The notes beneath the pieces were generated by a model. It was not told the origin of the DNA. It saw only the letters and a program-made list of their open reading frames with translations, and did not search any database. From Bacteroidaceae bacterium (GTDB lineage Bacteria > Bacteroidota > Bacteroidia > Bacteroidales > Bacteroidaceae), in assembly GCA_016286165.1 (NCBI GenBank), contig JAEESE010000010.1:62001-126000 (forward strand): a DNA stretch of 64,000 bases, read 5' to 3'. Of the stretch, positions 27,525-35,278 are shown one piece after another (position 1 is the first letter of the stretch; each line of letters begins with the position of its first letter). The position numbers and the translations under genes were made by a program.

Positions 27525-30500
27525 ATGAAACAGCTAATACTACTTTCGCTCGCTGCAGCCTTCTGCTTCGGCGGCACACTGCAGATGCAGGCTCAAGACT
27601 ACGACCCATCTGCCTCACGTGAGATATTCGATTTCTCGCCCTTCGGCGAATCAGCCATCCTCACGTTGTTCTACAATGCCCAGCAGGCTGGGCGCGAATA
27701 CCCCACTCCCGAGGAATTCGAGGCTGCTGGTTTCAACCTCATTGACCTTGAGTTCGCACGTTCACACGTGCGTCCACGTGCCATCATCGACGACCAGCCC
27801 AACCAACTTGTAGGCGATGTCAAGAACACACGGCGCCTATGGATGAACATACCTATGGGCACAGCAAAGGGCATCGGTGGCTACCCCGGCACCAATGTAG
27901 GCGATGACACCTATTCTATATGGAACTACACACATCTTTTCGGTTCCTGGAACCACGGACTCTTCCAAGCGCCTGGCTGTTGGGTCGATGCAGCTCACCA
28001 AAACGGTACCGACATTTTCTGCGGCATAAAGTTCTTTGAGTCATGGACACCCGGCTCCGGTGATGCAGCGTATAGTAAGCTCATCACCGAGAAGAACGCC
28101 GACGGCAGCTTCAAATATGTCAAGCCACTCATCAGCGCACTCCAGTACTTCGGTTCCGACGGCATCAACTACAACTGGGAGGACGGCTCTTATCGCAACG
28201 ACGACATCATAGCCTTCCACAAAGCCCTGTACAAAGAAGCCCAAGCACGCGGCATGACACACTTCCATGTCGGCCTCTACACACAACAGAGCTCACTCAC
28301 CAATGCCAACGCCAACGCCCTCTTCGGCAATGCCGACGGCCGCACCGCTGACACCTTCCTCAACTATTCTGCCGACAACTTCATCTCGTCCATGGCCATG
28401 CGCAGCTCTGAAACAGCCGCTCTCAACGCCATGGGCACCACAGACGGTCTCTATTGCGGCACATGGATAGTAACCATGAACCGCAGCTGGACAAACCTCA
28501 AAGGCCGCGACATAGGCGCTGTGCTTTGGGGTGAGCATGCCATGAGCCGTTTCTACAGCAATAACACCGGACGCGACCCCAACGAGTTCCAGACCAACTA
28601 CCAGAACCTGCTGGAGCGCACAGTTTCGGGAGGCAACCGCAACCCTGCCAACCGCCCCACCATGAAGAATACCGGCAACGAATGGGGATGGAACGGCACT
28701 ACACCACCACTCTCAGCCTTCGGAGGCCTCGCCACCTACTTCCCCGAGCGCTCGGCCATTCAGGGCAAACTACCCTTCCACACATATTTTAATATAGGTT
28801 TGGGAGGCGTCTACACCTACAAGGGCAAGCAGACGCACGGCAACTGGTACAATATGTCGTCGCAGGACATCGTGCCCACCTATCGTTGGCTGCAGTACAA
28901 CGAAGGCACCACCACGCCAGCTACAGTCATCAATCCCGAATTCACCATCGAGGATGCCTATATGGGCGGCTCATGCCTCCGCCTTACAGGCCAGGCCAAC
29001 GGCTCTGCCGATATCATCCTCTTCCGCACAGCACTTACCGGCAACAGCGGTCAGCCCTATGCCAAGGTAGCCGTCAAGACGCGTCAGGAAGGCGAGACCA
29101 ACACCAACCTCTACCTTATCGTCAAGGTCGGCAGCGTCTGGCATGAATATCCTGTAGGTGCCACCACCGAAGCCACCTGGGCTGAGAAGACCATCCCGCT
29201 CAGCGGCATAGGTTCAGCCGATCAGATTGATTTCATCGGCATCCGCGTCAAGAACGCTACACCCGACTACCAAGTCTTCCTCGGCGAGATACAGATCAAC
29301 GACGATGCCAAGGCTCAGCCAGCCGCCATCAAGGACATCATGGCCGAAGTCAAGGAGGAGACCAGCAGCAGCATGAGCGTCAAGCTCTACTGGAACCTAG
29401 ACAAGGCCGATGCCACCTACGGCCTCACCTACAATGACGATGCTAACATCGACCACTTCGAAGTGCTCTATAAGAACGGCGAAGAAGGGCGCGTCAGCGT
29501 CGTAAGCCACGTGCAGGCATGGTCGGCTTTCGTAGGGCAGAAAGCCCTCACCGCCGACGAGCAGCCCATCTTCGGCGTGCGTGCCGTATCCAGCGACCTC
29601 AAAACCTATTCCGAACCCAAGTGGATAGCCGTCACGCGCAGCGCCAACGTGCCACAGAAACCAGAGAAAGCAGATGGCGAAGTGGAATACGAGAAGAGCG
29701 AAATCAACACCGAGGCTGCCGGCTACCAAACGGCCATTGAAACGCGTTATATTGCCACAGCTACCACCACCGGCGCCAGCGTGGCCAATATGAGCTACAC
29801 AGCCACTGGCCCGTGCCCCGTTGAGAACCGCAACTACGTCGACGCCACCAAGACCGCCGTCATCAAGGCTAAGCAAGGCGACGAGATAACCCTCAACTAC
29901 CAAATCTTCAATGCCGGCGACGGCCTGCAGTGGTGCATCATGAAAGGCTATGCTGACTGGGACATCAACGGCAAGTTCGAAGGCTCCACCGACGAGCTCA
30001 TCATAGAGCAAGGCACGGCAAACACTAATAACAGTATTGAGAACACCGTCGAAGGCTCCGTCACTGGTCAGCCCCTCCATCAGAACGGCTGGAGCAAGAG
30101 CCCCCTCGTGCCCTTTACCTTCAAAGTGCCCGATGATGCCGTCCGCGGCACATCGCGCATACGCATCGTGTTCACCGATGCCTGGGCTGCCCATCCAGGT
30201 CCCGTAGGCCTTACCGCAAAGGGATTCAGCATCGACTTCGGCCTCGAGATTAGCGGCGACAACGAGGACCGCTCAGCTGCCAAGGCCAGCGTTGACGAAG
30301 GCGAAGCCGAGGAACCCGAAGGCCTTAACGGTTCTGTAGAGCCCGATGCCGTCAAGGCCCTGCGCCCAGCTTCCGACCTAAGCCTCAAAGGCGGCAGCTT
30401 GCTGTTCAGCAATGTTGAGAAAGCATGGATCTACACCACCGACGGCAAGCTCATCCGCTTCCTCAAGAATCCTGCCACCGTGGCCGCCGACTTCCCCGCA

Positions 30501-30566
30501 GGAGCCTATATCGTCAAGATGCAAGCCAACAACGTCATACGCACACGCAAGGTTACCATCAAGTAA
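27525..30566 (+). CDS. Secreted GH85-like endo-beta-N-acetylglucosaminidase
   Basis: 1,013 residues with a signal peptide ending at MQAQ. The N-terminal barrel (about 30-400) shows a GH85-like order: WNYTHLFGSWNHG, then APGCWVDAAHQNGTDIFCG, then FGSDGINYNWEDGS. In GH85 the catalytic pair is Asn-x-Glu on one strand; here Asn217-Trp-Glu219 fits. Such enzymes cut the chitobiose core of N-glycans. After it come a jelly-roll domain (about 460-600), a fibronectin-like segment (about 610-720), a GEVED-like domain (about 725-920) with DWDINGKFEG, and a C-terminal secretion tail AGAYIVKMQANNVIRTRKVTI. It is placed after SusC and SusD with 19 bp spacing. Family assignment is by motif pattern only; another TIM-barrel family is possible. 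Confidence 0.68.
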   Translation: MKQLILLSLAAAFCFGGTLQMQAQDYDPSASREIFDFSPFGESAILTLFYNAQQAGREYPTPEEFEAAGFNLIDLEFARSHVRPRAIIDDQPNQLVGDVKNTRRLWMNIPMGTAKGIGGYPGTNVGDDTYSIWNYTHLFGSWNHGLFQAPGCWVDAAHQNGTDIFCGIKFFESWTPGSGDAAYSKLITEKNADGSFKYVKPLISALQYFGSDGINYNWEDGSYRNDDIIAFHKALYKEAQARGMTHFHVGLYTQQSSLTNANANALFGNADGRTADTFLNYSADNFISSMAMRSSETAALNAMGTTDGLYCGTWIVTMNRSWTNLKGRDIGAVLWGEHAMSRFYSNNTGRDPNEFQTNYQNLLERTVSGGNRNPANRPTMKNTGNEWGWNGTTPPLSAFGGLATYFPERSAIQGKLPFHTYFNIGLGGVYTYKGKQTHGNWYNMSSQDIVPTYRWLQYNEGTTTPATVINPEFTIEDAYMGGSCLRLTGQANGSADIILFRTALTGNSGQPYAKVAVKTRQEGETNTNLYLIVKVGSVWHEYPVGATTEATWAEKTIPLSGIGSADQIDFIGIRVKNATPDYQVFLGEIQINDDAKAQPAAIKDIMAEVKEETSSSMSVKLYWNLDKADATYGLTYNDDANIDHFEVLYKNGEEGRVSVVSHVQAWSAFVGQKALTADEQPIFGVRAVSSDLKTYSEPKWIAVTRSANVPQKPEKADGEVEYEKSEINTEAAGYQTAIETRYIATATTTGASVANMSYTATGPCPVENRNYVDATKTAVIKAKQGDEITLNYQIFNAGDGLQWCIMKGYADWDINGKFEGSTDELIIEQGTANTNNSIENTVEGSVTGQPLHQNGWSKSPLVPFTFKVPDDAVRGTSRIRIVFTDAWAAHPGPVGLTAKGFSIDFGLEISGDNEDRSAAKASVDEGEAEEPEGLNGSVEPDAVKALRPASDLSLKGGSLLFSNVEKAWIYTTDGKLIRFLKNPATVAADFPAGAYIVKMQANNVIRTRKVTIK

Positions 30567-30604
30567 CAACAGAGGCGATAAATTAATAAATTTGAAGTTT
30601 TCCT

Positions 30605-30642
30605 ACCCTTAAGAGTTCCACAGCGAACTCTTAAGGGTTTTT
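30605..30642 (+). terminator. Terminator of the SusCD-GH85 operon
   Basis: Perfect 14-bp stem ACCCTTAAGAGTTC / GAACTCTTAAGGGT (30605-30618, 30625-30638) followed by T-rich sequence. Confidence 0.88.
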
Positions 30643-30700
30643 CTTTCCAATGTTTCTGTAAATAATTGGCTAAAAGATTGGCGGCAACACAAAAACATAC

Positions 30701-30708
30701 TAACTTTG
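30701..30708 (+). promoter_or_regulatory. -7 box TAACTTTG
   Basis: Lies 35 bp before ATG 30744. It is the only good promoter I see before the radical-SAM cassette, so it may serve the whole stretch 30744-35185. Confidence 0.65.
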
Positions 30709-30743
30709 TGGCCAGAAAATAGAAGAAAACAAATCAGATATTT

Positions 30744-32300
30744 ATGAAAAAAGCACTACTACTGACTTTGGTATTGGTCTGCTCTATAGCAGCTAATGCC
30801 GACTCGTGTGTCACCATGCGCTCTGGCAACCCTCAGGTGCTCTTGGAAAAGGCTAAGGTGGCCTTCACCGTGGACTGGGATCATGCCCAAGTGACGAACT
30901 GGAACAATAAGCTGTTCCCACAGTACCTCCAACACCTCGGCAGCGAAGCCGTGAATAAATGGCCCGCCAACCGCAAGAAGGCTGAGGAATACTTCGTGAC
31001 GCAGTTCAACAGGAAGAGCACGAACCTGAAGATCAAGGAGGGCAGCACCGACTATAAGATGCTGCTGCGCATAGCTACTTTCGACGCTGGCGGAGACACC
31101 AAGGACCGCCATTATTTCGACCAGAAGGTAGGGGGCACCGTGATCAACGGCACCATAGAGGTGCGCGACGCTGCCGACAAGTTGCTCTGCGTGATGAACG
31201 TTAACAACGCCAACGGCGTGCTGCATAAGAATGATGCCGTGCGCTACGGACTGGCACTGATGAAGATAGCCACCGACGTATGTGACTTGATGAAGGACGT
31301 GAAGAAGGGCAAGGTGACGGCTACCACTCCTGTCGACTACTCCGCCGCGGCACAAGAGGCAAAGCCCGCCACGAAGACCAAGACGGTGAAGAAGGTAGTG
31401 CAGACGGTGCCGGAGAATATGTACCGCGTGACGGCTCAAAAGGTGAACGTGCGAAGTGCCGCCTCAACGAAATCGACAGTGGTGGGCTCGCTACTTCGCG
31501 ACGAACAGGTGGAGGTGAAGGGCATCAACGGTAGCTGGGCTACCGTGGTGTACAAAGGAGGCACACGCTACGTGAGCGCCAACTACCTGGAGAAGATGGA
31601 GCCCCAGGTGGTGGAAGAGGAAATTGAGGAAGAGGTCGAGGAAGTGGCGGCCGAGGAGAAGGCGGTAGCGGCAGAGTCCGTAGCAGCGTCGACGAAGGCT
31701 GGCAATGAGAAAGCATCAAAGGCTGGCAAGAGGGAGAAAAGAGCCCAAGAGAAGGCCGAGGAAAAGGCCCGCGAGAAAGGCAGAAAGGCTAAGGCTCGTG
31801 CCGACAAGCGCGCAGACAGCGACAGCGGCAGCCGTTTCCCGTCATTCAAGGCTGACCCAAAATATATGGGTGAGTGGCACATCGGTTATGCTACGACTGG
31901 ACATATCGAAGGCTACAGGAATTACACGGCTCATGCCCAGACGGGGTTCCTTCAGGGTGTTTCGCTGAACGAATACCTGGAGTTCGGCATCGGCCTGGAC
32001 GTGATGATGAACACACACTACCCCCACGGTGGCGACTTCGGCGATATAGTATGGAGCTTTGCCCCGTATGCCCACGTACGCGGGTTCCTCCCAGTAAAGC
32101 CTAAGGTAAAGCCATTCCTTTCATTCGGCGTAGGTCCGTCATGGGCCTTCAGGCCTGATTTCATAAGCAAGCCCCAGGTGTTCATTGAATTCGGCCCCGG
32201 CATACGCTGGAAACAGTTTAACTTGTTCCTCGGCCTTCAGAAGGTGGGCAAGGGCAAGGGCACCAACCATTTCGTTTCGAAGGTGGGCTGGTATTTCTAA
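30744..32300 (+). CDS. Exported SH3-domain / outer-membrane beta-barrel protein
   Basis: 518 residues in four parts. A signal peptide (about 1-19) is followed by a unique domain (20-205) with a cysteine in DSCVTM and a strand pattern that I cannot name. A bacterial SH3 domain comes next (about 225-285; YRVTAQKVNVRSAAST, then WATVVYKGGTRYVSANYL). A highly charged Lys/Glu/Ala helix follows (290-365). The last 140 residues (about 375-518) alternate polar and aromatic residues and end in KVGWYF, as an eight-stranded outer-membrane barrel would. It probably links peptidoglycan or peptides to the outer membrane. The next gene, the RiPP precursor, starts 54 bp on with no terminator and no TAnnTTTG box between. 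Confidence 0.6.
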   Translation: MKKALLLTLVLVCSIAANADSCVTMRSGNPQVLLEKAKVAFTVDWDHAQVTNWNNKLFPQYLQHLGSEAVNKWPANRKKAEEYFVTQFNRKSTNLKIKEGSTDYKMLLRIATFDAGGDTKDRHYFDQKVGGTVINGTIEVRDAADKLLCVMNVNNANGVLHKNDAVRYGLALMKIATDVCDLMKDVKKGKVTATTPVDYSAAAQEAKPATKTKTVKKVVQTVPENMYRVTAQKVNVRSAASTKSTVVGSLLRDEQVEVKGINGSWATVVYKGGTRYVSANYLEKMEPQVVEEEIEEEVEEVAAEEKAVAAESVAASTKAGNEKASKAGKREKRAQEKAEEKAREKGRKAKARADKRADSDSGSRFPSFKADPKYMGEWHIGYATTGHIEGYRNYTAHAQTGFLQGVSLNEYLEFGIGLDVMMNTHYPHGGDFGDIVWSFAPYAHVRGFLPVKPKVKPFLSFGVGPSWAFRPDFISKPQVFIEFGPGIRWKQFNLFLGLQKVGKGKGTNHFVSKVGWYF

Positions 32301-32354
32301 GAAGCTGTGTTGTATTGAAGAAGATTTCCATAACATAAAAGAATTCGTAGCAAT

Positions 32355-32753
32355 ATGAAAGACCAAGATAAAGATAAAGAGAAAGAAGATATCATCTCAC
32401 GCCGACAATTCTTTAAGCGTGCAGCAGGCGCAGCACTGCCCTTCCTCGCCCTAACCTCTATGTCATCTGCCCTCTCATCATGTGAGATTGACGACCCGGA
32501 TAATCCTTTTGCCGGAGGAGGCATCCCTGGCGGCGGCAGCGGTGGCAGCAGCGGCTGCAGTGGCTGCAGCGGCAGTTGTAAGAGCAGTTGCGGCGTTAAC
32601 TGTTCCTCTCTTTGTGCTAGTTCATGTACCACAGGATGTACAAGAGGGTGTAGAGAATCTTGCTCAAGACAATGTGCCGGTTCCTGTACTACAGGATGTA
32701 GCAAGACGTGCAAGACTTTATGCCAAGGCAGCTGCAAAGGCCATGTGAGATAA
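32355..32753 (+). CDS. CXXX-repeat RiPP precursor with Tat-type lipoprotein leader
   Basis: 132 residues. The leader has a charged start, a twin-arginine motif SRRQFF (Arg16-Arg17), a hydrophobic stretch (about 23-40) and a lipobox LSSC with Cys43. A Gly/Ser-rich spacer (54-70) follows. From Cys71 to Cys127 there are 15 cysteines, each exactly four residues after the last; Cys68 precedes them. Residues 88-107 and 108-127 are two copies of a 20-residue unit (xxSCTTGCxxxCxxxCxxxC). The next genes encode a radical SAM/SPASM enzyme and partners, so this is almost surely the modified substrate. It matches the CXXX-repeat peptide family named in genome annotation. Inferred product: thioether or other cysteine cross-links, exported folded through Tat and fixed to a membrane. 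Confidence 0.88.
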   Translation: MKDQDKDKEKEDIISRRQFFKRAAGAALPFLALTSMSSALSSCEIDDPDNPFAGGGIPGGGSGGSSGCSGCSGSCKSSCGVNCSSLCASSCTTGCTRGCRESCSRQCAGSCTTGCSKTCKTLCQGSCKGHVR

Positions 32754-32764
32754 CATTATAGTAC

Positions 32765-33985
32765 ATGGATGTAGACACCGCAAAATACATCACTTTCATC
32801 GTCACTAAGGATTGTCAGCTGGCTTGTAAATACTGCTATTTGGTAGGCAAGAACTCGAAGGAGCGGATGTCCTGGGAGGTTGCTAAGCAAGCTGTAGACT
32901 ATATTCTCGCGCATGAGAGTGACATGCCCGAAGAGGCCGTCGTCTGGGATTTCATAGGCGGCGAACCTTTTCTTGAGATAGACCTTATCGACAAGGTGTG
33001 CGACTATATCAAGATAGAGATGTACCGCAGAAACCACCATTGGTTCAACAGCTACCGCTTTTCGTTTTCGACCAACGGCATCAACTACCATACGGAGAAG
33101 GTGCAGCAGTTTATTAAGAAGAACTCCACGCACCTGAGCATCGGCATTACCATCGACGGCACACAGCGTAAGCACGACCTGAACCGTATATGGAAAACGC
33201 CGGAGATGGAGCGCGGCATAATGCCAAAGCCCGAGGAGGAACGCGGGTCGTATGCTGATGTGGTGAAGAACATACCGCTGTGGCTGGAGCAGTTTCCCGA
33301 CGATAGCACAAAGGTAACCATCAGCTCTGCCGACATACCCTATATCTGCGAGAGCGTGCTGCACCTGTATGGTCTCGGCATCCACGAGGTGAACATCAAC
33401 GTGGTGTTTGAGGATGTGTGGAAAGAGGGTGACGACAGTCTGTTCCAAGAGCAGCTGATGCAGCTGGCGGATGCCATCATCGACGGCGGCTACTACCGCG
33501 ACTACGCATGCTCGTTCTTCGCTGAACATATAGGCAAGCCAATGGATATCGAAACGGAGAACCAGAACTGGTGCGGCGCAGGCATGATGCTAGCCGTGGA
33601 TGCCGCAGGCAATTTCTACCCCTGCACCCGTTTCGCCGCCTACTCGCTCCGCTCGAAGAAACCGATAATCATAGGCAACGTGCACGACGGCATCAACAAG
33701 AACCTGCTGCGTCCGTTCCTCACGCTGGACCGCTTCACACAGAGCCCCCGAAAATGTATAGAATGTGAGGTGGCAAGCGGATGTGCCTGGTGTCAGGGCG
33801 AAAACTACGACGCCGCTCACACCGAAACCATCTACGAGCGTTCGACAGCCATCTGCCTTATGCACAAAGCCCGCGTGCGCGCGAACAACTACTATTGGAA
33901 TAAGCTCTACCGCAAGCTGGAACTGGAAGGTTTGCGCGAAGACTACGACGAGAACCACCGCAAATCCTCGCAAACGCCATGCTGA
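32765..33985 (+). CDS. Radical SAM/SPASM peptide maturase, CXXX-repeat target family
   Basis: 406 residues. The radical SAM motif is C17-QLA-C21-KY-C24 with YLVGKN after it, and FIGGEPFLE is the SAM-binding GGE-type motif (about residue 60). The C-terminal SPASM domain begins at about 265 with NWCGAGMMLAVD and includes YPCTRF, CIECEVASGCAWC and ICLMHKA, enough cysteines for two auxiliary iron-sulfur clusters. Such enzymes place thioether or carbon-carbon links on Cys-rich precursors (for example sactipeptides, ranthipeptides). It starts 12 bp after the precursor gene and overlaps the next gene by 7 bp, so they are co-translated. Substrate is inferred from position. Confidence 0.9.
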   Translation: MDVDTAKYITFIVTKDCQLACKYCYLVGKNSKERMSWEVAKQAVDYILAHESDMPEEAVVWDFIGGEPFLEIDLIDKVCDYIKIEMYRRNHHWFNSYRFSFSTNGINYHTEKVQQFIKKNSTHLSIGITIDGTQRKHDLNRIWKTPEMERGIMPKPEEERGSYADVVKNIPLWLEQFPDDSTKVTISSADIPYICESVLHLYGLGIHEVNINVVFEDVWKEGDDSLFQEQLMQLADAIIDGGYYRDYACSFFAEHIGKPMDIETENQNWCGAGMMLAVDAAGNFYPCTRFAAYSLRSKKPIIIGNVHDGINKNLLRPFLTLDRFTQSPRKCIECEVASGCAWCQGENYDAAHTETIYERSTAICLMHKARVRANNYYWNKLYRKLELEGLREDYDENHRKSSQTPC

Positions 33986-34902
33986 CATACCTCATCATAC
34001 TGCTCGACGACACCAGCGTGAGCTTTTGCCACGCCGACAACCCTCGTTGCGAGCGACGGCTGATACCCCTCGATGTGCTCCGACAAGGCATACGCTTTGC
34101 CATGATGGAGAACCTCACCATACAATTCGTTTACCCTGACTATCCGCTGCCTGCAGACTATGCATCAGTCATTGAGAGCATCGACCACGCAAAGATAAAG
34201 CCGACGGTAGAGGCAGCCGACGTATGGGTGACGGACAAGCCTTTCGAAGGCGAGGTGGATGTGCCTGTGGTGCTGCGCATCACGCGTCAAGAGTTGTTTG
34301 CCCAGACTGAAGAGATTTCCAACCTGATAGGCCACGCGCCTCGTCTGAACATCGTGATTACGGATATAGGAGCTTTCACCGATGATGACTTCGAGAGATA
34401 CCGTGCCTTGCTGGCGGATATCAGCGCCCGGGTGGAAACACTGACGAAGGAGGGGCGGATGCCATGGGTGAGCCTCGTCACCGACCGAATGGCTCTCACC
34501 AAAATGAATAACTGCGGCGCAGGCGACAGCAGCATCACCTTGGCGCCCAACGGCCGTTTTTACGTGTGCCCGGCCTTCTACTACGAGGCTCCGGAGGATA
34601 GCATAGGCGACCTTGAGGCGGGTATTGACATACGCAATCGACAACTATACAAACTCGAGTATGCACCGCTCTGCCGACGGTGCGATGCCTATCAGTGTCG
34701 CCGATGCATTTGGCTCAACCGCAAGCTAACGCGCGAGGTAAACACACCGAGTCATGAGCAGTGCGTAGTAGCGCATCTGGAGCGCAACGCTTCGCGCACT
34801 CTGCTCGCAAATATCCGCAAAGCTAATCCCAACTTCCTTGCCGAAACAAAGATTGAAGAGATTGACTACCTCGATCCGTTCGAAATGAAAAGAGAAAAAT
34901 AG
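33979..34902 (+). CDS. SPASM-domain protein without radical SAM cluster (CXXX-repeat peptide maturase)
   Basis: 307 residues. The C-terminal part (about 172-295) mirrors the SPASM domain of the preceding enzyme: NNCGAGDSSITLAPNGRFYVC, then CRRCDAYQCRRC and EQCVVAHL. The N-terminal 170 residues (LIILLDDTSVSFCHADN) have no CxxxCxxC, so no SAM radical cluster. It cannot itself start radical chemistry in the normal way. It may hold the precursor, carry extra iron-sulfur clusters, or work as a heterodimer with the first enzyme. It fits the annotation family called CXXX repeat peptide maturase. Starts inside the end of the radical SAM gene (7-bp overlap). Confidence 0.8.
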   Translation: MLTYLIILLDDTSVSFCHADNPRCERRLIPLDVLRQGIRFAMMENLTIQFVYPDYPLPADYASVIESIDHAKIKPTVEAADVWVTDKPFEGEVDVPVVLRITRQELFAQTEEISNLIGHAPRLNIVITDIGAFTDDDFERYRALLADISARVETLTKEGRMPWVSLVTDRMALTKMNNCGAGDSSITLAPNGRFYVCPAFYYEAPEDSIGDLEAGIDIRNRQLYKLEYAPLCRRCDAYQCRRCIWLNRKLTREVNTPSHEQCVVAHLERNASRTLLANIRKANPNFLAETKIEEIDYLDPFEMKREK

Positions 34903-34912
34903 AATTTAATAT

Positions 34913-35185
34913 ATGGAACGTAAAAAGGTTGGACAAGTAACGCCTGAAGAGCGTGACGAGATACAAGCGTTGTTCGAACGACGCAACGGACTTAATGAGT
35001 TGGCACAAGTCCTGACGGCTGACAATACGGAACTCTACGAACGTCTTGTTACCGACATGGGCAAGACCTCTTCTCTTTTTCAGGAGTGGTGGAATGATAT
35101 GTCAGCGAAATATCAGTGGGAAGCCACTGAAAACGGCAGTTGGGAAATAGACTTTGACACCTGCAATATTTACCTTTCGGAATAG
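34913..35185 (+). CDS. Small CXXX-repeat modification-system protein
   Basis: 90 residues, acidic, no signal peptide and only one cysteine. It begins MERKKVGQVTPEERDEIQ, is mostly helical to about residue 55, and has an aromatic end with FQEWWNDMSAKYQWE and a terminal strand WEIDFDTCNIYL. The size and place match the small partner that annotation pipelines call CXXX repeat peptide modification system protein. A precursor-recognition or chaperone role is inferred only. Ten bases separate it from the maturase gene. A hairpin follows. Confidence 0.75.
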   Translation: MERKKVGQVTPEERDEIQALFERRNGLNELAQVLTADNTELYERLVTDMGKTSSLFQEWWNDMSAKYQWEATENGSWEIDFDTCNIYLSE

Positions 35186-35217
35186 GTACCCATGAATGGT
35201 CATAAATATTAATGGTC

Positions 35218-35250
35218 AAACAGTTAACCCATGCCATGGATTAACTGTTT
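35218..35250 (+). terminator. Hairpin ending the RiPP cassette
   Basis: Perfect 10-bp arms AAACAGTTAA / TTAACTGTTT (35218-35227, 35241-35250). The T-tract is poor. Convergent GH43 ends at 35279. Confidence 0.55.
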
Positions 35251-35278
35251 ATGCCCCGTTGGACCAGCGGTCCCAGGA

